Assembly (NCBI GenBank): GCA_905116865.2
Contig: CAJHNH020001586.1
Span: 1-64,000, forward strand
DNA from: Candidula unifasciata
Taxonomy: Eukaryota > Mollusca > Gastropoda > Stylommatophora > Geomitridae
Length of the DNA stretch: 64,000 bases
Direction: 5' to 3'
Below, piece by piece: positions 63,630 through 64,000 of this stretch. The notes beneath the pieces are model-generated. The model saw only the letters and a list, made by a program, of their open reading frames with translations. It was not told the origin of the DNA and did no database searches. A program made the position numbers and the translations under genes. Within the stretch, counting starts at the first letter, position 1. Every line of letters begins with the position of its first letter.

Positions 63630-63885
63630 TGGTATATTTTATGTCAGGATAGTTAGTTCTTGAACTGGTATATTTTATGTCAGGATAGTTAGTTCACGAA
63701 CTGGTATATTTTATTATGTCAGGATAGTTGTTTCATGAACTGGTATATTTTATGTCCGGATAGTTGTTTCATGAATTGGTATATTTTATGTCAGGATAGT
63801 TAGTTTATGAACTGGTATATTTTATGTCAGGATAGTTAGTTCATGAACTGGTATATTTTATGTCAGGATAGTTAGTTCATGTACT
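63630..63885. repeat. 36-bp minisatellite, about 7 units
   Basis: The unit is AACTGGTATATTTTATGTCA plus GGATAGTTAGTTCATG; one unit has a four-base insertion. Confidence 0.95.
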
Positions 63886-64000
63886 GTTATCAGGTGCTCT
63901 GAACATGTCACTTCACCATACATCTTTGTGACTATTCATATATCTGAGAAGTTAATGTGGTAGTTATTTACTTGAATCTACAGTAACTAAACTTAAGTGC

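Noticed and set aside
53756..64000. VHS and GAT exons of the GGA gene
   Set aside because: I scanned the minus strand for these domains and found only LINE, SINE and minisatellite frames, so they are probably outside the window.
1..64000. Prokaryotic defence system, operon or phage
   Set aside because: No operon structure or ribosome-binding sites; split genes, SINEs, hAT elements and RTE LINEs show animal nuclear DNA.

Overview
This is a repeat-saturated stretch of nuclear DNA from an animal. Coding sequence lies in short exons with GT-AG introns, there are no bacterial-style operons, and most of the window is LINE, SINE, hAT, LTR and minisatellite DNA. I infer a mollusc, most likely a gastropod: the receptor resembles the large lophotrochozoan class A GPCR expansions, and SPIN-type hAT elements have been reported from a pond snail. 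The species cannot be fixed from this window.

Three host genes are supported by splice sites whose phases agree. (1) On the minus strand, 7764 to 2275, four exons encode TM3 to TM7 and the C-terminus of a class A GPCR. The TM1-TM2 exon is uncertain; a candidate near 8490-8690 has an in-frame stop. (2) On the plus strand, 34137-35444 joined to 38825-39478, a pogo-type transposase (pipsqueak HTH plus DDE domain) with a broken catalytic triad is spliced to an acidic C-terminal exon. It is a probable domesticated transposase. (3) On the minus strand, 53493 to 48421, four exons encode the end of the hinge and the whole gamma-adaptin ear of a GGA-family clathrin adaptor. The VHS and GAT domains were not found and probably lie beyond the right edge.

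Layout: 0-2 kb LINE and SINE relics; 2-9 kb GPCR gene with SINE-filled introns; 9-12 kb a 51-bp minisatellite split by a solo LTR; 12-20 kb microsatellites, a 33-bp minisatellite of about 35 units and a 570-bp (CTT)n tract; 20-21.8 kb SINE and LINE relics; 21.9-28.9 kb one hAT element (8-bp target duplication) holding an RTE LINE, which holds an RNase H LINE, which holds a solo LTR, plus a 49-bp minisatellite; 30.3-31.0 kb nested palindrome; 34-40 kb domesticated transposase gene; 40-48 kb SINEs, a SPIN-like hAT and a second 33-bp array; 48-53.5 kb GGA; 54-64 kb more arrays, including a third 33-bp array, and nested SINEs.

The three genes look functionally unrelated (signalling, a DNA-binding protein of unknown role, trans-Golgi sorting). 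What unites the window is repeat ecology: at least six SINE-like families, several LINE families and about a dozen tandem arrays. Seven insertions have a readable target-site duplication, and the order of insertion can be worked out in several places.
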